Shown one piece after another: positions 22,783-26,414 of a stretch of 26,414 nt of DNA. Location of the stretch: NCBI GenBank assembly GCA_013791675.1, contig VMTI01000139.1:1-26414 (forward strand), in the 5' to 3' direction. Source of the stretch: a bacterium (lineage in GTDB: Bacteria; CG03). Every line of letters starts with the position of its first letter. The first letter of the stretch is position 1. The notes below the pieces were generated by a model. That model was not told the DNA's origin. It searched no databases and worked only from the letters and a program-made list of their open reading frames with translations. The position numbers and the translations under genes are program-made.

Positions 22783-24485
22783 TTTTTATTTTCTCCTGTT
22801 TTCCCGTCGCCGTAATAGTGATAGTAGTCGTGGTAGGGGTAATAATATTTGTGTTTTTCGGTATCTATATTGTTAATAACGGCGCCTATTATTTTCGCGG
22901 CCGCTTTTTCAAGTTTTTCTTTTCCGTCGCTGGCCTGCTCTTTTTTTGTTTGTCCGAAATTGATGAGATATATGGTGCCCTCCGCTATTTTAGAAATTAT
23001 AACGGCATCGCTGACGGGAAATATGGGAGGGCTGTCAAAAATTATCCATCGGAATTTTTCGCCGAGTTTTTTCGCCAGTTTCCCGAAATTATCCCTTTCA
23101 AGCAGTTCTGACGGATTGGGCGGGATTATTCCAGCGGGTATAATTGAGAGATTCGGGATTTGTGTTTTGTGTATAATTTTTCCGATGTCCGCCTGTCCGC
23201 TCAGGTAGCCGCTGAGCCCCGGAGATTCGTTTATGCCGAATATCTCCTGTATTTTCGGTCTTCGTAGGTCGGTGTCTATAAGAATAACGCTGTTGTCCGT
23301 ATGGGCCAGAATACGTGCAAGCGCTACGCTAAAAGTTGTTTTGCCTTCACCTGGCATGGTGCTTGTGATGAGCAATGAGCGGATGGCGCCCGCGAAATTT
23401 ATGCTGACTCTTATGTTTCTGAGCGATTCCGCGAAATGGGAATGCTGTCTTGAATCCAGGTCTTCGGTTAAATCAATTACGTTTTTGAAACCATTTGAAA
23501 CTCTTGGAATATATCCGAGAAATGGAATAGAAAGAAAATGCTCGATATCGTCTTTTGTTTTAATGCTGTTATCAAGAAATTCTATCAAGAAAGCCGCAAT
23601 TATCCCCAGAGCAAGACCGCCGAACGCTCCTAACAGAAGGTTTTTGCGCTTGTTCGGCAGTATGGGGCTTAAGGGGATTATGGCGCTGTCAATTACGCGT
23701 ATGTTGTTTACCGTGAGTTTGCCCTCAAGCTCGGATTTTATGCTGATTATAATATTAAGGGTCTCCTCTTTTATTTTTTCCTCCATAATGTCTACGGCTT
23801 TTTTTAAACCTATGATTTCCGGATAATTATCTTTGTATTTTGTGGATAAGCTGGCGAGCTTTACCTGCAGTGATATGCGATCGCCTTTAAGGCGCTGGAG
23901 AAGAGGATTGTTGAGTATCTGAGGGAGAGAATTGATATCGGAATCATCCGCGTTGACGGATGTTTCCTTGTCCGATGAAATTTTATCCAGTATGCTGTGG
24001 GAGAGAAGAAGTCGGCTTTTCAGGTTTTCCGATATGTACACTTCGGCGAGGGTGTTTACCACTTCGGCGGCTTTATCGGAATAGATACTGTCATAGCTGA
24101 TTTTTACAAGGCGGCTGCTGCTGACGGGTTTGACCGTCACGTCGCTCATAAATCCGGTAGTTATGGCTCTTTTAGGTTCGGATTTTTCCCGCGCGTTTAC
24201 CGCCTCAGCGACTTTTTCGGCTATACTGCGGCTTGTGATAATGGAATATTGGGTTTGATAGTAATCGCTTTGTGTCATTTCAAAACCTATGGCTTCCTGT
24301 ATTCCGCTGGAAGCTTTTTTTTCTATCAGCAGCATAGCGCTTGCTCTGTAAACAGGAGTTTTTAATATTGTCGCCGCGATAGCGGCGATGACGCCAGCCG
24401 CGAAAAACAAAAAAATAAGCAGCTTGTGCTTGACAGCCAGAGCGTAAATTTCGCGGAGGTCTATTTCGTCTTCTTCTTCTTTCAT
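22779..24485 (-). CDS. Polysaccharide co-polymerase/tyrosine autokinase (Wzz domain plus BY-kinase)
   Basis: A 568-residue inner-membrane protein. A Wzz-type domain starts at residue 8 with TM1 (21-40), a periplasmic helical region spans 140-260, and TM2 is at 282-302. The cytoplasmic BY-kinase domain has Walker A TMPGEGKTT (376-384), Walker A' ILIDTDLRRP (401-410) and Walker B IIFDSPP (481-487). The tail from 547 to 558 has eight tyrosines, the autophosphorylation cluster of this family. Such proteins control chain length and export of capsule or exopolysaccharide through cycles of oligomerisation and tyrosine phosphorylation. The single-chain form (as in E. coli Wzc) places it in a diderm. 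It overlaps the Wza-like gene upstream and the barrel-TPR gene downstream by four bases each. Confidence 0.92.
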   Translation of the reverse strand: MKEEEDEIDLREIYALAVKHKLLIFLFFAAGVIAAIAATILKTPVYRASAMLLIEKKASSGIQEAIGFEMTQSDYYQTQYSIITSRSIAEKVAEAVNAREKSEPKRAITTGFMSDVTVKPVSSSRLVKISYDSIYSDKAAEVVNTLAEVYISENLKSRLLLSHSILDKISSDKETSVNADDSDINSLPQILNNPLLQRLKGDRISLQVKLASLSTKYKDNYPEIIGLKKAVDIMEEKIKEETLNIIISIKSELEGKLTVNNIRVIDSAIIPLSPILPNKRKNLLLGAFGGLALGIIAAFLIEFLDNSIKTKDDIEHFLSIPFLGYIPRVSNGFKNVIDLTEDLDSRQHSHFAESLRNIRVSINFAGAIRSLLITSTMPGEGKTTFSVALARILAHTDNSVILIDTDLRRPKIQEIFGINESPGLSGYLSGQADIGKIIHKTQIPNLSIIPAGIIPPNPSELLERDNFGKLAKKLGEKFRWIIFDSPPIFPVSDAVIISKIAEGTIYLINFGQTKKEQASDGKEKLEKAAAKIIGAVINNIDTEKHKYYYPYHDYYHYYGDGKTGENKK

Positions 24486-25117
24486 AACATTATCAGAATG
24501 GCTATTGTCATAATTGTCGTGATAAATGTCAGGAGGGGCGATATTTGTCTGATGGCGACATTGGTATTTGAAAGAGCTGTCCGCGGTACATTAATTATAT
24601 CTCCCGCCTCCAGTATCATATCATCTTTTTCGCGCCGCATGATTGTCCCCGCGTTTATTTTTATTATTTTGTCGCCGCGTATTATTTCCAGCTTATTTTC
24701 ATTCGCGGTATCGGAGAAACTTCCGGACAGGGCTATAAGTTCAAGCAGCCTCATGTCTTTTTTCAAAGGATATGTTCCCGGTTTATTTATCTGCCCGATA
24801 ATATAAACCTGCCTGCGGATAAATTTTTTAACTATTACCGAAACCTTGGGTGTTTCTATGTAAGAAGAAAGTTTTTCAGTTATTTTCGCGGCGAGTTCTT
24901 CCCTGGTAAGGCCCGCGGCCTTAATGTTTTCCATGAGTATGTAAGATATTTCGCCGTTGTTCTCAATTGTCAGAGTGCGGCTTATATCAGGATTCTGCCA
25001 GACGAATATCTCAATATCGTCTCCAGCCTGCAGTCTGTAATCTTCGTTTGCGTCAGCAGCTTCAACCGGCGCTATCAGAATCAGGACGGTCAAAAAAACA
25101 AATCGTAAAATACACAT
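24482..25117 (-). CDS. Polysaccharide export protein, short Wza-like (PES plus SLBB domain)
   Basis: A 211-residue protein. The signal sequence is short (MCILRFVFLTVLILIAPVEA). The polysaccharide export domain follows (about 25-97, with YRLQAGDDIEIFVW), then one SLBB domain (about 103-178, with 'viGqInkPGtYpL' and 'GDIINVPR'). A hydrophobic C-terminal segment (193-211) ends the chain. E. coli Wza is about 380 residues with two SLBB domains and a lipid anchor. This one has no lipobox and a single SLBB, and its C-terminal helix may be the membrane anchor. It overlaps the kinase gene by ATGA. No Shine-Dalgarno precedes the ATG, which lies five bases after a TATAAT, so leaderless initiation is possible. 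Confidence 0.88.
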   Translation of the reverse strand: MCILRFVFLTVLILIAPVEAADANEDYRLQAGDDIEIFVWQNPDISRTLTIENNGEISYILMENIKAAGLTREELAAKITEKLSSYIETPKVSVIVKKFIRRQVYIIGQINKPGTYPLKKDMRLLELIALSGSFSDTANENKLEIIRGDKIIKINAGTIMRREKDDMILEAGDIINVPRTALSNTNVAIRQISPLLTFITTIMTIAILIML

Positions 25118-25122
25118 TTTTC

Positions 25123-25153
25123 ATTATACAAAATTTTCAACGATATTTGTAAA
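25123..25153 (-). promoter_or_regulatory. Candidate promoter of the polysaccharide export operon
   Basis: Read on the minus strand, TATAAT (25128-25123) is perfect and TTTACA (25153-25148) lies 19 bp upstream as a loose -35. The -10 box ends only five bases before the Wza-like ATG, which fits a leaderless or near-leaderless mRNA. The 75-bp gap after the RluA gene has no visible terminator. Confidence 0.45.
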
Positions 25154-25192
25154 TTATTTGGGGCGATTAATTTAAGTGCCGGCTCGACTTTG

Positions 25193-26140
25193 TTAGTGTT
25201 TTAAAAAATCACTGAAATTTTCCGGAAAATCTGTTTTGAAATAAAGCCGCCGTCCGCTCTCGGGATGATTGAAGCTTATGGAATAAGAGTGCAGCATTAT
25301 GCGCGGCGCGTCCGGGCCCCCGTATTTTATATCGCCCAAAACGGGATAGCCGATGTGAGAAAGATGCACCCGTATCTGATGAGTTCTCCCCGTGAATATT
25401 TTAATCAGCAGTAGCGTTTTGTCCTGCAGCCAGTCCCGAGATAAACCGGGACGGGCAGGATTCCGCGGGGCTTCACCGGGAAATCCCGCCACCGGCCGCA
25501 TATAGGTTTTCGCGTTTCTTCCATCTGCCTCAACAGAAAAAGATGTTCTATTGAAGTCATTTCTTTTTATGGGAGCGTCTATAAATTGGCTCCACGACAC
25601 TTTTCCCGCACAAATGGCGAGATAGTGTTTTGCGACGGTTCTGTCGGCGAACTGTTTCATAATAATTTTCTGCGCGGGAGCCGTTTTTGCCACTATCATA
25701 AGCCCTGAGGTTTCTTTATCCAGACGGTGCACCAGCCCGGGTTTACCCAAACCCTTCCAGTCATTAAGCTGGGGGTATTTAAAGAGAAGCCCCTGAAGCA
25801 GCGTGCCGGATGAGCTCCGGCCGGCAGGATGGGTTATTATTCCGGAAGGTTTGGAAATAATAAGAAAGCTTTCTTCTTCGTGAATCACTTTGAAATTCAC
25901 TTTTTCCGCTTTTACGTTTGTTGCAGGGTCGGCTATGAGATTGACGGCAATTTCCTCGCTGCCTTTCAGAATATAATTCTTTTTTTCGATTTTCCCGTTG
26001 ACTTTTATATTGCCCGTCTTTATCAGAAATTGTATGAAAGACCGGGAATGATCTTTTATCTTTGACTGCAGAAAGGTGTCCAGCCGCATCCCTTTGCGGG
26101 GATTGATAAAGCGCTTGAGAGGGATTGTGTCGTTTTTCAT
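25193..26140 (-). CDS. RluA-family 23S rRNA pseudouridine synthase (RluD-like) with an in-frame insertion
   Basis: A 315-residue protein. An N-terminal S4 RNA-binding domain (about 18-70, with MRLDTFL and 'VNGK') precedes the RluA catalytic domain. The catalytic motif is HRLDKETSGL (138-147, Asp141), and the later marker is TGRTHQIRVHL (250-260) followed by GYPVLGD. It isomerises uridines in large-subunit rRNA; RluD is the nearest type because of the S4 domain. Residues about 217-240 (PGEAPRNPARPG and flanks) form a proline- and arginine-rich insert between two core strands. They are encoded by GC-rich palindromic DNA unlike the rest of the gene. The insert falls at a variable loop, so the enzyme is probably active. 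Confidence 0.87.
   Translation of the reverse strand: MKNDTIPLKRFINPRKGMRLDTFLQSKIKDHSRSFIQFLIKTGNIKVNGKIEKKNYILKGSEEIAVNLIADPATNVKAEKVNFKVIHEEESFLIISKPSGIITHPAGRSSSGTLLQGLLFKYPQLNDWKGLGKPGLVHRLDKETSGLMIVAKTAPAQKIIMKQFADRTVAKHYLAICAGKVSWSQFIDAPIKRNDFNRTSFSVEADGRNAKTYMRPVAGFPGEAPRNPARPGLSRDWLQDKTLLLIKIFTGRTHQIRVHLSHIGYPVLGDIKYGGPDAPRIMLHSYSISFNHPESGRRLYFKTDFPENFSDFLKH
25433..25488. repeat. GC-rich palindromic element inserted in frame in the RluA-family gene
   Basis: Two inverted repeats lie back to back. GTCCCG (25433-25438) pairs with CGGGAC (25447-25452), and CGGGA (25477-25481) pairs with TCCCG (25484-25488). The stretch is much richer in G+C than the flanking gene and encodes the extra Pro/Arg-rich residues. 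It resembles mobile palindromic elements known to land inside genes, such as Rickettsia RPEs. No second copy was found in the window. Confidence 0.45.
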
Positions 26141-26149
26141 ATCCGGTTC

Positions 26150-26178
26150 ATTCTACCAATTATCTCTGAGTATTTAAA
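26150..26178 (-). promoter_or_regulatory. Weak candidate promoter for the RluA-family gene
   Basis: On the minus strand TAGAAT (26155-26150) lies 17 bp from TTTAAA (26178-26173). The -10 box is the same hexamer as in the promoter at 10455-10483. The ATG follows nine bases later without a clear Shine-Dalgarno. Confidence 0.3.
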
Positions 26179-26269
26179 ATACGAAGCTGCGATTTGTGCT
26201 TCTATAAAAAAAGAGACAGGTTCTTTAAAATGTTCAATGAGTCACGAAAGTCCCGGCGGAGCCGGCCTG

Positions 26270-26319
26270 GCACCTCAGCTATGAAGAATGAAATATTCTT
26301 CGCACCTCTCTTAGAGAGG
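26270..26319. repeat. Paired hairpins and a direct repeat in the right-end intergenic region
   Basis: GAAGAAT/ATTCTTC (26283-26289 and 26295-26301) forms a 7-bp stem with a 5-nt loop. CCTCTC/GAGAGG (26305-26310 and 26314-26319) forms a 6-bp stem with a 3-nt loop. GCACCTC occurs at 26270-26276 and 26302-26308. No T-run follows, so these are not clear terminators. A structured RNA or a repeat remnant is possible. The 274 bp between the RluA gene and the window end hold no convincing gene. Confidence 0.4.
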
Positions 26320-26377
26320 ACAAACAACAAGTAAACAGTAAAACAAACCAGAAGTAATCTTCGCGGGCTTAAAATAC

Positions 26378-26406
26378 TTGACAAATATAGATAGGTTTGA
26401 TACTAT
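26378..26406 (+). promoter_or_regulatory. Promoter reading rightwards out of the window
   Basis: TTGACA (26378-26383) is followed at an ideal 17 bp by TACTAT (26401-26406). It would drive a plus-strand gene beyond the window edge, divergent from the RluA gene. Confidence 0.5.
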
Positions 26407-26414
26407 GTATATAA

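Noticed and set aside
26281..26334. Plus-strand 17-codon frame MKNEIFFAPLLERTNNK, possible leader peptide
   Set aside because: No ribosome site or upstream promoter is visible, and it lies upstream of the outgoing promoter rather than downstream, so it would not be on that transcript.
26202..26384. Minus-strand open frame of 60 codons in the right-end intergenic region
   Set aside because: Its N-terminal part crosses the hairpins and the direct repeat, it has no ribosome site, and the translation resembles no family.

Overview
This window looks like the chromosome of a diderm (Gram-negative-type) bacterium. The evidence is outer-membrane beta-barrel proteins ending in Phe, a PorV/PorQ-family protein, a Wza-type polysaccharide export protein and many Sec signal peptides. 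A Gld-type ABC transporter, PorV, a secreted FecR-domain protein and a giant surface protein with a sorting-like C-terminus together resemble Elusimicrobiota or another deep-branching candidate phylum. That placement is inference from gene content. No rRNA, tRNA, IS element or CRISPR array was seen.

Layout. (1) 1-393: 3' end of rimO. (2) 476-3987: a two-gene unit, a TMEM260-like (DUF2723) polytopic protein with C-terminal TPRs, overlapping a phosphomannomutase/phosphoglucomutase by 4 bp. (3) 4297-6417: a YfhO-family polytopic protein, after a 309-bp gap. (4) 6451-10425: an ABC module of a GldA-like ATPase, a single-chain GldF-GldG fusion and a DUF4340 protein, all overlapping. It is preceded by a perfect -35/-10 promoter lying inside the end of the YfhO gene. 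(5) 10572-21605: a six-gene operon encoding a 2285-residue surface protein, a secreted FecR-domain protein, an MNT nucleotidyltransferase, an HI0074/HEPN-type partner, a predicted outer-membrane beta-barrel and a PorV/PorQ-family protein. It has a good sigma70-type promoter and a CRP-like palindrome upstream. (6) 26140-21619, minus strand: an RluA-family pseudouridine synthase, then an export set of Wza-like protein, Wzz/BY-kinase and a barrel-plus-TPR protein, the last three overlapping by 4 bp each.

The common theme is building the cell surface. GT-C type enzymes (TMEM260-like, YfhO) and a sugar-phosphate mutase could glycosylate exported proteins or glycans. The Gld-type ABC module and the PorV-containing operon could deliver and display the giant carboxypeptidase-regulatory-like/IPT protein. 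The divergent set exports a polysaccharide under tyrosine-kinase control. The most interesting links are the TMEM260-like enzyme about 8 kb from an IPT-domain surface protein, and a nucleotidyltransferase/HEPN pair embedded by gene overlaps inside the surface-protein operon, whose HEPN motif has lost its histidine.
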